The notes beneath the pieces are model-generated. The model had not been told where the DNA came from, searched no databases, and worked only from the letters and a program-made list of their open reading frames with translations. 64,000 nt of DNA, taken from positions 1,302,001 through 1,366,000 of the forward strand of contig CP084613.1 of assembly GCA_025917655.1 (NCBI GenBank), in the 5' to 3' direction. The DNA is from Chlorella sorokiniana. Taxonomy: Eukaryota; Chlorophyta; Trebouxiophyceae; Chlorellales; Chlorellaceae. This document shows positions 11,929 through 22,933 of this stretch, in pieces (the stretch's first letter is position 1; each line of letters begins with the position of its first letter). Position numbers and translations under genes: made by a program.

Positions 11929-13828
11929 ATGGGAGCAGGATGGCGGAGATGGAAGGAGAGGGTGCGGGAGAGCATGCCCGGCACCAACCCCGACCTGACT
12001 AGCAACGCAAGGTGCGGATTGAGGCGGCATGGCCCAGGGGCTGACGAGGCCTTCGAGCGCCGCGTCTGGCGCTCGAGCAAAAGCCGGGCTGCAGCGCAGC
12101 CCACAGCGCGGCTGTATGGCTGAGGCTGTGGGTTGTCGTCGCGGAAACGGCGCGTGGGAGGCAGCCATTGGACGGCGCGCCGCTTGGCGCACTGCCGCTG
12201 CCTCGTGTCGCGCTGACCCGCCGCCGCTGCTGGCTGCGCCTTGCAGGAATAAGGTGATGATCAAGACTGCCACCGACTTCAGCCAGCAGGTGAAGAAGTG
12301 CGAGAAGGCGATCCGCACGGCAAGCGCAGCCAACGCCGAGCTCCTCACCACCACCAAGGCCACCATGACCATGCCGCTGCCCCAGACCTACGACGAGAGC
12401 AACGGCGGGCTGGGCTCCGCCGCCGCCGCGCTCAACCTGGTGGGCGGCCCCTCCTTCAAGGCTGACGCCGTTAGCCGCGTGGGCAACGACTCGGGGCACA
12501 AGCTGGAGACGGAGGTGCTGGCGCCGCTGACGCGCTGGCAGGAGGTGCACCTGCAGCTGGCGGTGAGTGCGCTGCTGCTGTGCAGCTACGGCGAGTTGGG
12601 CGCGCTGCTGCCGCCGCCGCCGCGCCTCACGCCTGCCTGGCTACCCGCGTGGCCCCCTCGCCGGCCTGTGCCCACCGTGGCTGCGCCCTGCCCCGCCCCC
12701 GCGCAGGCTCGCTTCAAGGAGCTTGAGAACACTCGGCTGGAGCTGGACTCCCGCCGCCGCACCGTCTCGGAGCTCGCCTCCAAGTGAGCCCCCGCCGCAG
12801 CCGCAGCCGCACGACACGCTGGCGCTGCGTGTCCCCTCTCTGCGCTGCCAGCTGCAACGGGACAGGCCGATGCAGCGTGCTGATTACCCTCTCCGCAGCA
12901 TGCTAACCTCCCTCTCCGCGCTGCCTCCTTCCCTCCACCGCTCGCAGGGTGAGCGCGATGCGTTCACGCCTGGGCACCGGCGCCGGCGGCGCCAAGCCGG
13001 AGGCCAAGCTTGACGCCACGATCCGCATGCTGTCGCACAAGGAGGCCAAGCTCAAGGGTGGGTGGGCGGGGGCCCGGCCGGGGGCTGCTCGAGCGCTTGC
13101 TGGGCAGCCTTGCCATGCACGGGTGCCGCCGGCCAGGATGCTTGCTGCTCTTCCATCCCGCTGGCTGCGGCCGCCTCAGGCTGTGCTCCTGCTCATCCTG
13201 CTCACCCTGCTCACCCCCCGCAGTCACCACCCAGAACTTTGACCAGCAGGAGGCGCTGCTTGCGCGGGACCTGGCGGCGCTGATCGCCGACGGGCAGTAC
13301 CTGAAGCACTACGTGGCGGCGGCGCTGCGCCTGCAGGGCGGCGCGCTGCTGGGCGCGGCCGAGGCCTTTGGCGAGCTGAGCGGCAGCCCCGCGCCGGCGC
13401 CGGCCCCGGCACCGCCCAGGCCTCCCCGTGGGCACGCCCACAGGCACCCTGGCGGGCGGCGTGGGCGCGGCGGGCTTTGGCGCCGTGCCCGGCTCGGCCA
13501 GCGCGGGCCCCCCACGCGCAGCACCTCTGACGCCTCCAACCCCTACCACTCCACCGGCACCCTGGGCAGCGGCGGCCCCGTCACCGGCTCCCTGGCTGTC
13601 GACCGCCCAGCCGGCTTCAACAACAGCACCGGCAGCCAGGGCGCCGCCGGCGGCCCGCCCTCCATGGGCTCCACCAAGCGCTTCTCGGAGCCCGAGCCCG
13701 CGGCGGCGGCGCCGCTGCCGGAGAAGGGCGGCAAGGGGGCCGACGCGGCCGCCCACTACCCCGCCTCTGAGCAGCAGCAGACGCCGTCGGACAACCCTTA
13801 CGCCGTGCGCGGCTACAGCTATGCGTAG
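11929..13828 (+). CDS. BAR-domain-like coiled-coil protein, copy 2 of a tandem pair
   Basis: The start MGAGWRRWKERVRESM matches copy 1. The exons encode DFSQQVKKCEKAIRTASAAN (12247-12560), RFKELENTRLELDSRRRTVS (12706-12784), EAKLDATIRMLSHKEAKLKG (to about 13055), and from 13223 DQQEALLARDLAALIADGQY followed by HYVAAALRLQGGALLGAAEA. The block order and the length of about 230 residues fit a BAR fold acting at membranes. The C-terminal 170 residues are low-complexity (Pro, Gly, Ser, Ala) and end NPYAVRGYSYA; NPY-like tails can act as endocytic sorting signals, but that is inference. Two compensating frame changes lie in the tail (about 13415 and 13510). TGTAA at 14330 is a likely poly(A) signal. 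Confidence 0.66.
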
Positions 13829-14329
13829 GGCTGCTGAGCAGAGGGGTTGAGGGCAGAGCAGAGGGGCTGAGAGGAGCACTTCCGGCCCCCTCGCTGCCTG
13901 CCCTACCCCTCATGCTCGCTGCCGACGCCTGAGCACCCTGGCCCCCACCATCCCAAGCGATGTACGCCGCCGACAAGATCTACCCCGCCGAGACCCATGC
14001 CGCTCCATGTGCCCCTCCCCCACCACGCTGGCTGTTTTGTACTCGGGACCCACTTGACACAGTCCAACTTCCATCCGTACCATGTGCCCCGCAGTTTCAG
14101 GGTGCACCCTGCCTTATGCTTTGCTGCGCTAGCCTTTGCCTGCCGCGCCAGGAGCTGGGCACAGAGCCCGCTTACTCGCAGTCGACCCACCAGCCACTCG
14201 TTGAACCTCAACCCAATCATGGAACAACCTTGGACCTGTTGCGTCTCCTGCTTTTGTGTCGTTATCTTAAGCGGCATGGGCCGCAGCACTTTGTTCCTGC
14301 TGATATTCCTTTCTGCACCGTTGTGGTAA

Positions 14330-14334
14330 TGTAA
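14330..14334 (+). terminator. TGTAA poly(A) signal, BAR-like copy 2
   Basis: Chlorophyte poly(A) pentamer about 500 bases after the stop codon at 13828. Confidence 0.5.
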
Positions 14335-14492
14335 GCATCCGCCAATGATTGGTGTGTAAGCTTCAACCTTTGATAGGCACATATGAAGGGGCTGCCCAGC
14401 CCAGCCAATAAGAGGAGATCACCGGCTATCTAGCAAGCCTGACAAGCTGTACAGAGCACACATGGTTCTCCTGATCTGGTTCCACGCCACGT

Positions 14493-14497
14493 TTACA
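14493..14497 (-). terminator. TGTAA poly(A) signal, RPL37A
   Basis: The pentamer reads TGTAA on the minus strand, about 135 bases after the RPL37A stop. Confidence 0.6.
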
Positions 14498-14630
14498 TGG
14501 GTTGGTTTATGTGACAGCCGACGCTGTCGCATGCTTGCGGCACAGATGGCATGGCATTAACAGTGGGACATGTGCCGCAAGCCGCAGCTGCCTGCTGCGC
14601 TCCAACCCAAGGAGCAGAGCGGCGCGCTCC

Positions 14631-15863
14631 TTACTTCTCAGTCTGCTCACGCAGGCGGCGGATGGTAGACCGCACAGTCACGGAAGCAGCAGTGCTGCAT
14701 AACAAAAGGGAGGATGAGTGTGGTCAGCGTCCGAGCAGCAACTGGCAGGCGCCAGGGGGTGAACATGGAGAGCGCCAGCCCTTCTGCCAACCTCAGTCGC
14801 CGTCTGTGCCAACAACCTGCTGCTGCTGCTACTGTCTGAGACCCAATGCCGCTTTGAGCTCCATGTCAAGATGCTGCCTGTGCCTTGTTCAAACCATGCT
14901 GGCCTCAGTGCTGCCCCGTCTGCAGCCCTGCTTGACGAGCTGCTGCTGCTGCGCAGACACCAGCCAAACCTTGCCAAAGCTGCGAACGATGCTTCTATTG
15001 GCTGCCGCTGCCGCTGCTGCTCCTGTGCTGGCTTAGCTGCCAACCCCACGTGCCGCAACAACAACAACAACAGCAGAGAGCAAAATGCAAGGAGCAAGCA
15101 ACGGCGGCATGAGGACAGCAAACTCACTTCAGCACGTAAGCCCCGCCAGCCTGGGTCTTGTTGCAGCCCTTGCACTTCCAGATGCCAACCACCTGGCGCT
15201 TCATGGCGTACTGCAGCAGCAAACCAGGACCCGCGGCGGCGGTAAAGAAAGAGCTTTCCAATCGCATCAAAGCCAAGTGCATCAAGCTTCCTGTGCAACA
15301 AGCTGTTTGATGCTGTGAGAGCAGCAAGAATGATTGTTGAAGCAAGAACCTGTAGCCGCGCTGGCCAACATGGGCAGCCGGTTGGCCACGTGCATCTGCG
15401 CCCACCTTGCCGCAGAAGCTGCAGAAGTACTTGGAGTGTTGGCTGACCTCAATCTTCTTGATCTGCTTACGCAGGGAAGCACCGTAGCGGGTGCCGTACT
15501 TGCCGACAATGCCCACCTTCTTCGTGCGCTTCGACTGCAACAAGGGAGCGTGGGAGTTGCGGTTTTGTCAAAGGCGGCGTCAGGGGCGACGGGCATAGCA
15601 CCCTATGCGGGGTTGTTTGCCGCTCCAAGGATTTCGCTGAACAACAATCGCAACGAGGCTGCACCGCTGGCTCGCCGCACAGCTGCGCTGCCTGGCAGTC
15701 GGAGTGCTGCATGGCGGAAACCCAGCGCCGAGCCTGTCTGCCGGCTGGTGCTTTCTGTGACCGCTGTTTGCTTCGTGTTGCAGCCTGACTTCCCCAAACG
15801 CCAGCCTGCCAGCAAGCATGGCGCAGCGCTGCATGGCGCCGATGCACGGCCGAGCCTCACCAT
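14631..15863 (-). CDS. RPL37A: Cytosolic 60S ribosomal protein L37a (eL43)
   Basis: A zinc-ribbon protein of the large cytosolic subunit. Four exons: 15861-15863 (the ATG alone, followed by GTGAGG), 15406-15534, 15128-15210 and 14631-14694. Joined, they give exactly 92 residues, the usual family length, with no frame error. Exon 2 encodes [18 protein letters not shown] and the first zinc pair, CSFCGK. Exon 3 has the second pair in [17 protein letters not shown]. Exon 4 supplies [20 protein letters not shown]. The end of exon 3 reads AAG TGA when unspliced, but CTGAA followed by GTGAGT is a strong donor and only splicing restores the conserved C-terminus. The gene diverges from plastid L10. 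Confidence 0.96.
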
Positions 15864-16210
15864 TTTGAAGTGCTGTTGCTCCACCCAGCAATCAGCCCGA
15901 GAGAGGAAGAGTACAGGCCGACCCCGCGCCTTCACTGCGCCCCCGTGCTGAGACCCTGGCAGCCTTGTCCTGCCCACTCCCTCCGGCACCAATCAAGTCG
16001 GCCTTTTGCAGCCCATCATTGCCATTTTAGGGCAGTAGAGGTAGTGTGAAGCGGGGAGTGGCAGCATGAGCGCGGTGTGCGGCGCACCGAGCAGGTGAAA
16101 GGGAGCTCAGAACACCACAACTCGCGTTGAAGACGAGTTCACAGTGGCGCATTTGATAACTTTTACATTAAATTTCCTGCAGGTGCCTTCCGGCGAGCAC
16201 CAGCAGCAGC
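15864..16210. promoter_or_regulatory. Bidirectional promoter, RPL37A and plastid L10
   Basis: Only 347 bp separate the two start codons. The right side is AT-richer (TTTTACATTAAATTTCC near 16160) than the surroundings. Core elements cannot be fixed by eye. The position implies shared control of a cytosolic and a plastid ribosomal protein gene. Confidence 0.6.
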
Positions 16211-17493
16211 ATGACCTCCAAGGCAGCAGTGGCACAGCGGGCAGCCTTTCTGCCCGTCCACCGCGCCGTGCAGCAGCGTCGTGGCAGCCTGCAGGTGCGG
16301 AATGAGGGACATACTGGCGGGGAGGCCTGGCAGGCGGTGGCAGCCCTTTGCCCGGCCGGCGCTATGCTCTCCTCTGCGCTCAAGTTTGATGTGTCTTGGC
16401 CACTGCTGCACCCTTTTGGAGGATAACATACAGTATATTTAGGATCCTGCGCTCGTTTCGTGCCCTGCCTGCGCGCCTGCACCATGCAGATACAGAATGC
16501 CATCAGCCGGCAACGCAAGGAGGAGACGGTGCAGCAGCTGGAGTCCCTGCTGCAGGACAGCGCGGTGGTGGTGGGCCTGCGGTACCAGGGCCTCACCGTG
16601 AAGCAGCTGCAGGACTTCCGGCGCGCGCTGCCCGCGCAGAGCAAGGTGCTGGTGTGCAAGAACACGCTCATGCGCGTGGCCTGCGATAAGGTGGAGGGCT
16701 GGGGCGAGCTCAAGGCAGCCACCAAGGGCGACAACGCCTGGCTGTTTGTCAACGAGGAGGTGATTGCCGAGTCCATCAAGGCCTACGTCGCCTTCGAGAA
16801 GAAGCTGCTGGAGGGCGTGCCCAAGGAGGAGCGCGCCACCGCCCGCCCCATCGACGTCAGGTGCGCCGCGGCGGCGCGCGCAGCGCCAGCACCCACCGGC
16901 CCTGCTGCGCTGCCTTGCACGCGCGCCTCAGTGGTTCATGCAAGGAACCAGGGATGGGATGCGATGTGGGCCTCGCGCTGCGTGCACCCCGCAACGCTTC
17001 ACTCAGCTGCACCTCTGATCCCCCGCCCCCGCAGCGGTGGGTGCATGGACGGCCAGCTGCTGGATTACGTGGCGGTGAAGAACCTGGAGAAGATGCCCAC
17101 CAAGCTGGAGCTCATTGCCACCATCGCGCGCCTCATCAACCAGGTGCGCCCGGAGCACGGCTGATGCGCCTCCCACGCGCCTGCTGAGCATCAGCAGCAG
17201 CCACCCACGGCTGGTCCTGGCTGCCTGGCGGGGATTTGGCGCCAAGCGAAAACAGCCGCGCCTGTCTGCTCGAGCTCCCCTGCACTCTGCACTGCGGCCA
17301 TCGTGGTGCTGTCAGAAGCACGGCATCACCCACACCGCAAAACCTGGCCTCACCTTCCTTGCAGGTGCCCACCAAGGTGGCCCGCGGCATCAACCAGGTT
17401 CCCACCAAGCTGGCCTACGGCGTCAAGGCCCTGGCCGACGGCGACGACAACAAGGAGGCCGTGGTGGGCGACGTGTTCCCCAAGGCCGAGTGA
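16211..17493 (+). CDS. PRPL10: Plastid 50S ribosomal protein L10 (uL10c), nuclear-encoded
   Basis: Part of the L7/L12 stalk base of the chloroplast ribosome. Four exons: 16211-16294, 16490-16860, 17035-17143 and 17365-17493, in frame throughout, giving 230 residues. Exon 1 is a transit peptide (MTSKAAVAQRAAFLPVHRAV...). Exon 2 begins the bacterial-type L10 domain: ISRQRKEETVQQLESLLQDS, then VVGLRYQGLTVKQLQDFRRA and KVLVCKNTLMRVAC. Exon 4 repeats the motif VPTKVARG / VPTKLAYGVKAL and ends DVFPKAE. The transit peptide and bacterial-type sequence separate it from the cytosolic stalk protein P0. Confidence 0.95.
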
Positions 17494-18647
17494 GGCAGGC
17501 GGGCGCACCCAGTGGTTCCCGCATGCCGCACTGCAGAAGCCGTCCCCCCTTTCCTGGCAGCAGGCAGAATCCTGCATCGCTCGCCTGGCCCGCTGTTCTA
17601 GCCAGCCAGCTGCCGCACAGCAACCTGCATCAGCAGCACTCTATCGCCATTGGCGATCCACCGGCTGTCAGTCCCGTTGGGACACCCAGCATGCCTCGCT
17701 CCTTCACCACTGCTCCTTTGAGTTCCCCTCTGTTTGCTCTGCCGCTGCCGCCTGTTCACATTTGATTGGCTGGCACCTCATTTAACACCCGCTTCCATGG
17801 TGGAGCGCATGGCTGGGCACGTGCAGTTCGGGATCGTGCTTGCTTGGACCTCATGGGCAGGCCCCAGGCTGTCAGCATGTGCTGGCTGCGGTGTGCCTGT
17901 ATCAATCGGCTGCCGGCAGGGCATCCTCCTTGATGCCATGCAGCTGTGGATGGCTTGCTGCGGTAAGCAGGCGGTGAGAGCCGGGCTGGCTGGGCAGCTC
18001 TTCTGCTGCTGTAGGATGCACGGGAGCTGCTCCTTCTGCGGTATATACAGAGCTTGAGCAGGGAGACGCTCTTGATGGCTTGACCATGCTGAAGATTCCT
18101 GCCGTGCAAGCGGCAGCATCATTGCCACCGGGTGCCCCTGCCCGCGTGCCAGGCACAGGGCAGATCATAGGGTTGACAAGCATGTCAGCTCGGGGTCGCC
18201 AGAGTGAGTGTTAGCTGCTGGCAAGCAGATGCCTGGCAAGCGTTGCGCTCTGGCTGGGCTGCCAATCATGGCTGCTGCGGGCATCTGTCGTTCCGGATAT
18301 GCCCATCTGGCACCATGTTGGTGCCCGCCCCAAGCTGGCTGACCGGCACCCTGATTCTCGGCTGCCGCAAGCCTCCCCTTGTGACTCCACATCCCTGTGA
18401 GCCTCAGCGCTTGCGCCGACATGCCCTCCTCCGTGCATTGCAGCGGACCGGCTTGAGCCGTCCCTGCCACCAAGATCCACTCCCCCACAGCTGCCATGGC
18501 TGCTCCAAGCCCTGCTCATTTCCTTCACGACACAGGGGTTCCGCAGCCTTCCGTGCGCCAAGCCGTGGACGTGACTGGTCGGCTGCTCGCACGATGCAGC
18601 GTGGTCAAAGCTTTCTGTGCGCATGCTGACATCAAGCGCAGTTCCTA
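17494..18647. other. Intergenic, no gene supported
   Basis: About 1.15 kb with several 60-150 codon frames on both strands (for example 18211-18672 minus and 18204-18629 plus). None shows a domain, a signal or a splice pair giving a sensible protein. The 3' UTRs of plastid L10 and of the small membrane protein must lie here. No TGTAA was found close to either stop. Confidence 0.45.
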
Positions 18648-19041
18648 TCATGGTCTGCGCTCTGGCAGGCACGAGCTTGCGCCATGCTCCCCCACCAATT
18701 CATGCTGGACGTCGTTGCATGCTGCCTTGTAGAGCACAGCAGCGCAGGCCAGCATCGCCCGCTGATCTCTGGCTGCTACATCTTCCTGGTTGAAGCATTC
18801 CAAGTAGACTCTTCGGCGCATCTTCCAAGCAACAAACAACATGAACACGACGGTTCCAGCCACTGCACATTGATGCACCATCCATGAGGCCGTGCAGCAT
18901 AGAATGGCGGAGGCGGCGACAGTTGGGGCCGCCCCAGAGTTTGGCGGGCGGCTCACCGATACACGCCATTACTGCACCTAAAGTTGAAGGAGAGGCTGTA
19001 GGCGCTCCCGCGGCGACCGAGGCCGCATCAGCTGACGGCAT
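18648..19041 (-). CDS. Small single-pass membrane protein, two exons
   Basis: No family recognised. Exon 1 (18957-19041) starts with ATG and ends in phase 1 before GTGAGC. Exon 2 (18648-18862) follows an acceptor CAG. Joined, they give 99 residues. Removing the 94-base intron creates one uninterrupted transmembrane helix, LGAVMACIVAGTVVFMLFVA, followed by the positive patch WKMRRR. The short N-terminus is Ala/Ser-rich. The C-terminus is polar (CFNQEDVAARDQRAM...), with several cysteines. The positive-inside rule suggests that the C-terminus is cytosolic. Neither exon alone looks like a membrane protein, so the helix formed across the junction is the main support. Confidence 0.5.
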
Positions 19042-19475
19042 GTGTGGAGGCTCGCTGGCAAAACGAAACTGTCAAGCTCGCTGTTCGTCGCCCGTACACC
19101 TCGTTTTGAAATGAATGGATTATATCATACATTAATTGACTGCAACATAATCTGTCGCCTGGGATCACCACCCGCCCCCTCTGGAAGGGCAGCGTGCTGA
19201 GCACAGCTGCCGCCAGCCCGGCTTCCACCACTAGCTGGTTCACAGTAGACACCCTGATTTCGTGTGGGCAGGTAACCCATGCAGTTTATTGAGCAGCTTG
19301 ATATCCTCACAGACAAGCGATACTTGTGATAAAGTCAACAACAGATTAGCAAACCTGGCAAGCCAGCCAGACGGGACCTCCTAAACGCAGCATTCACAAA
19401 AACAGCCGTCGACAACCCAAACATTGACGTTGTACGCAAGGGATCGCAAAAGGCAAAAAAACTGAAGACAACGAC
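19042..19475. other. Intergenic, AT-rich, no gene seen
   Basis: Includes an AT-rich stretch (19110-19160) that fits the promoter of the small membrane protein, and the 3' UTR of the cysteine-rich gene. Confidence 0.5.
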
Positions 19476-22400
19476 TCAAATCACGCATTTGCCGTCCTTC
19501 ATCACGTAGCCATATTGGCAGCGGGCACAAGTGCCGTTTGGCCGGCACTGCTCGCAACCCCGCACGCGGCAGCCCTTGCACCGTCCGTCCTTGGCGGGTT
19601 TGCCGTACTGCCAGATACCGCTCTCCAGCTGGTAGAAGCACTGTGTGCACTTCTTGAGCGTGGCAGCATCGCATTTGGAGCACCCCGGATCGACACACCT
19701 GCCGACAATGCAAAGTCGGCGCAGTTGGCACGTCAAGCTTGACCCTGACATGAGACACATGCACGCCCCAAACCCAGCTTCCAAGGGAGCACACCTCTTG
19801 CACTGCTTCCTGACCATGATGTATCCTGTGTCGCAGTAGTTGCACTGGCCTGCCTTGTCGCACTGGCTGCAACCCTTGCCGCACTGCAAGGGGCGCACAC
19901 TGAGCGACTTGTGAGCATGCGAACCTGCAGGCGCCACCTCCGCAAGCCCAGGCCCCTCACCTCACGACACGTGTTTGCCGCTGTGTCCAAGTACAGGCTC
20001 TTGCCCTCAATGTACTTGCACTCACTACATTTGCGGTAGTCGTCAGTGCACTCGCAAAGCGGGTTCATACACTTGAAAGGGAGGGGAAAAGGACAGCGTG
20101 TGCGCGTGGGTGAAAGAGGGTGCGCTGCAACATTGGCAGTACCGAGCCGGACGGCTGGACTTCTGCCAAAACTGCTGCCAGGATGGACATGCATGGGCCC
20201 ATGCCAACGGCGCTACACAGCAAGAGCTTCACAGCATCAGCAGCTCACCCTGCGGCACTTCCTGTCATGTCCACTCATGGAGGAGCAGCGCCTGCACCAC
20301 TTTCCTGAGGCATCACACCTGCGGGATGAAGGCTCATGCTAGGGTTAAACGCCTGCAACAGGCACGCGTTAAGTTGCTGTGCCAGCCTGTGCCACAAATG
20401 CAGTCGGTGCAGCGGCTAGCATAGAGAAGGGACCACCCATGCTCTCACTTGCTGCAGCCAGTGATGGGCTCCCCACACGGCACGCAATCATGGTAATGCT
20501 TGCACTGCAATCAGCAGCAGCGAAAGCTTCAGCCAAGCGACGCGCATGCTATGACAACCATGACAACATGCCAGCATGCAACCAGATTGACTCTCGACCA
20601 GCACATAGGTAGGCTCACCCTCACACATCCGCCGTTGACGCTGCGGAAGCCCGCACGGCAGGTTCGGCATGTTGCACCGTCTGCCCGGCTCTCCAAACAC
20701 TCCTTGGCATTCTTCAGAAAAGAACAATGGTGAATCAAGGTTGTATTGAACAACGGCCAAGTATGCAGAATAATTGCTTCATCGGTGCTACAGCTGCTGC
20801 CTCACCTGACGGCAGCGGCCTCGACTGTCCAAGAAGATGGTCGGTGTGTTGGGCTTAGCCTCGTCAAGGTTGAACTTGCATGCGATGCACTTGTCCGGGG
20901 TGGGACATACCTTGCAAAGCTTGTCTTGGCAGGGAACGCAGCGGCCGTTCAGCACACCATAGCCATCCTCGCCTGCACTTGGATGCAACAGAGGTCGGGA
21001 TAGCACTGGTGAGTGCAACTGGTGGGGCAACCAGCAAGAATGGGGGAAGAACAGAGAAAGAAGCTCTTCAATGAATAATAAAGGAGGAAGCCTCACATTT
21101 GTTGCAGCGCCCAGTCCTCGTGCACTTGATGCAGCGCGGGGTCAGGGCATCGCAGGGCGCACAAGCGCCATTGCGCAAGAAGCTGGCCCCAGCAGCACAG
21201 CGCGTACATTGGCCCAGCCTGTTGCACTCCCGGCACCCATTGCCTCTGATGTGCTTGGAGCACTGCAGGGACAAAAGCGTGACAACAAAGGCTGCTATCA
21301 ACTTCCACTTGGAGGCTGCAGCTCTGGGTGCCCAAACCCCAGGTTCCGATGAAGCAGCCTCCTGCGAGAGAGTGTCGCCTCTCGCAACCTTGCAACCCAC
21401 CTCTGCGCATTCGCCCTGGCTGTTTGTGTAGATGGGACCAAAATCAAAGTCGGACTCAGCCCAGTAGGGAGTCTTGACGCAGCGCCGGCAGGTCTTCAGG
21501 TCAGCTCCGCACTTCGCACACAACTCATTGCGGCAGCCCTCACACTTGCCGGTGGCTGTGTTGAGGCGGAAGCTCTCCTCGCACCTACACAACCAAGGAT
21601 CTTGATAAGAACAGTGGCAGCGGGTATGCCAACAAACACTTGGCAGGCAGAGCCCTCACTTGGTGCATCGGCCATCAGCGCCGCAAGCACGGCAGCCACT
21701 GGCGTAGCTCTGTGTGGTGCTGCAAGGAGTGGATGGCATATCAGGAAGGCAGCAATGCTCGTCGTAGGCTGACAAGTGCAATCTTGGCTGCCAGGCTCTG
21801 CAGCACTGCGGCAGGGCCACTCACCACGGTGCGCATTTGCCGCTGGAGTTTTTGTACACAGGGTACGATGGAAAATCAAAGTCGTCCTCAGCAAAGAAAA
21901 ACTCCTTGCACTGCTGGCACTTGCCGCGAGGCGGGGAGCACCGAGCACACAACTCCTCCCGGCAGGGTGCGCAGGTGCTGGCTGTGGCATTCAGGAAGTA
22001 GCCATCCCTGTGCAGATGTGGACTTGTCGTCGTGTTTCGGCGCCTCAGAAGCACTGTGGTGCAAGGGCATCCCCCAGATGCTCACCTGCAGCGGCTGCAG
22101 TTGCCCTTGCTGTCCAGCTTGAGACAGTTGTCCTTGTATGCCACACTGCTGACCCTGCAGACGCCTTTGCCGTTCTTGAAGACAAGGTTGCCATCTTGCT
22201 GCATGAACAATCAGCCAGCTAGGCCGGCAGGTAGGCACATGAGGTGCAGGTGCGGCGTTGACAGATGGTCAATCACATGCAGGGGCCGGTTCAACAGCAG
22301 CGCACCGAGTCCGGGTCAAACTCCATGCACGTGGTGCATTCGGCTGCTGTGCATACATCGCACAGCGGATCCTTGCACTGCACACCAGCACACAGGCCAC

Positions 22401-22933
22401 AAGGGGTGAAACTGCAAGCATGCCTGCAAATGCTAGGCGTTGGCCGGATGCAAGGCAGCCCTGCATCAAAAGCCCACCCTGTTGCAGAATCCGTCATTGT
22501 CCCTGTAGTAGCCGCTGATGCACCGAGTGCATTGCCCGCTTGACTCATTGCATGTCTGGCACAAGTAGTCGAAACTGTTGCCGGCGCAGAGGATGGGAAA
22601 GCACACAACAACATGGCCGCGTGACCCGTTCAGCAAGGGGTGAGAAGGCGGCCAGGGCCCCTTGACAGCAGGTCTACCCCCAAAATGACCTGCCAGCGGT
22701 GCTTGCTAGCCTGGCAAGCCTGGCGTGATCGCTGCTCACCAAGGGGTGCCTCCTGCAGGTTGGGACAGGGGCCAAAAATGGGGGTGCAAGTTGCTGACAG
22801 CTCTACAAACTCGGCGAACTGCGACCCTTCCCAGAGCTGTCGGCAATCCACGGCTGCTTTCGTTCTCACCCTTTACGCTCTTCAGCGCTATGAGGAGGGC
22901 CAGCAACGCGCACAGGCGCAAGTGCAAACCCAT
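19476..22933 (-). CDS. Secreted protein of furin-like CxxC repeats, about 15 exons
   Basis: Exon 1 (ATG at 22933) encodes a signal peptide, MGLHLRLCALLALLIALKSV. It joins in phase to an exon reading TCTPIFGPCPNLQEAPL (near 22790-22740). About 13 short exons follow, each with one or two cysteine modules: CQTCNESSGQCTRCISGYYR (22.5 kb), CKDPLCDVCTAAECTTC (22.35), CLKLDSKGNCSRC (22.1), CAPCREELCARC (21.95), CRACGADGRC (21.7), CRNELCAKCGADLKTCRRC (21.5), CRECNRLGQCTRC (21.2), CVPCQDKLCKVCPTPDKC (20.9), CLESRADGATCRTC (20.7), CMNPLCECTDDYRKCSEC (20.05), CSQCDKAGQCNYC (19.85), CKGCRVRGCEQCRPNGTC (19.55). It ends DGKCVI with no second membrane helix or GPI-like tail. Similar CxxC modules occur in furin, growth-factor-receptor and protist surface proteins; the function here is unknown. 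Some exon borders, notably near 22.6 kb, are unsure. Confidence 0.78.

Larger units (their letters stand above)
13829..14630. other. Convergent 3' region, BAR-like copy 2 and RPL37A
   Basis: No gene seen. It contains a plus-strand TGTAA (14330-14334) and a minus-strand TGTAA (14493-14497), about 160 bp apart and facing each other. The two 3' UTRs probably overlap. Confidence 0.55.

Noticed and set aside
15124-15543. A continuous 139-codon RPL37A frame ending in VLK
   Set aside because: It reads through an intron and misses the conserved C-terminus; the spliced four-exon model gives the exact family length.
18211-18672. A 153-codon minus-strand frame next to the small membrane protein
   Set aside because: Could not be joined to the membrane protein with sensible splice sites, and the sequence has no recognisable feature.
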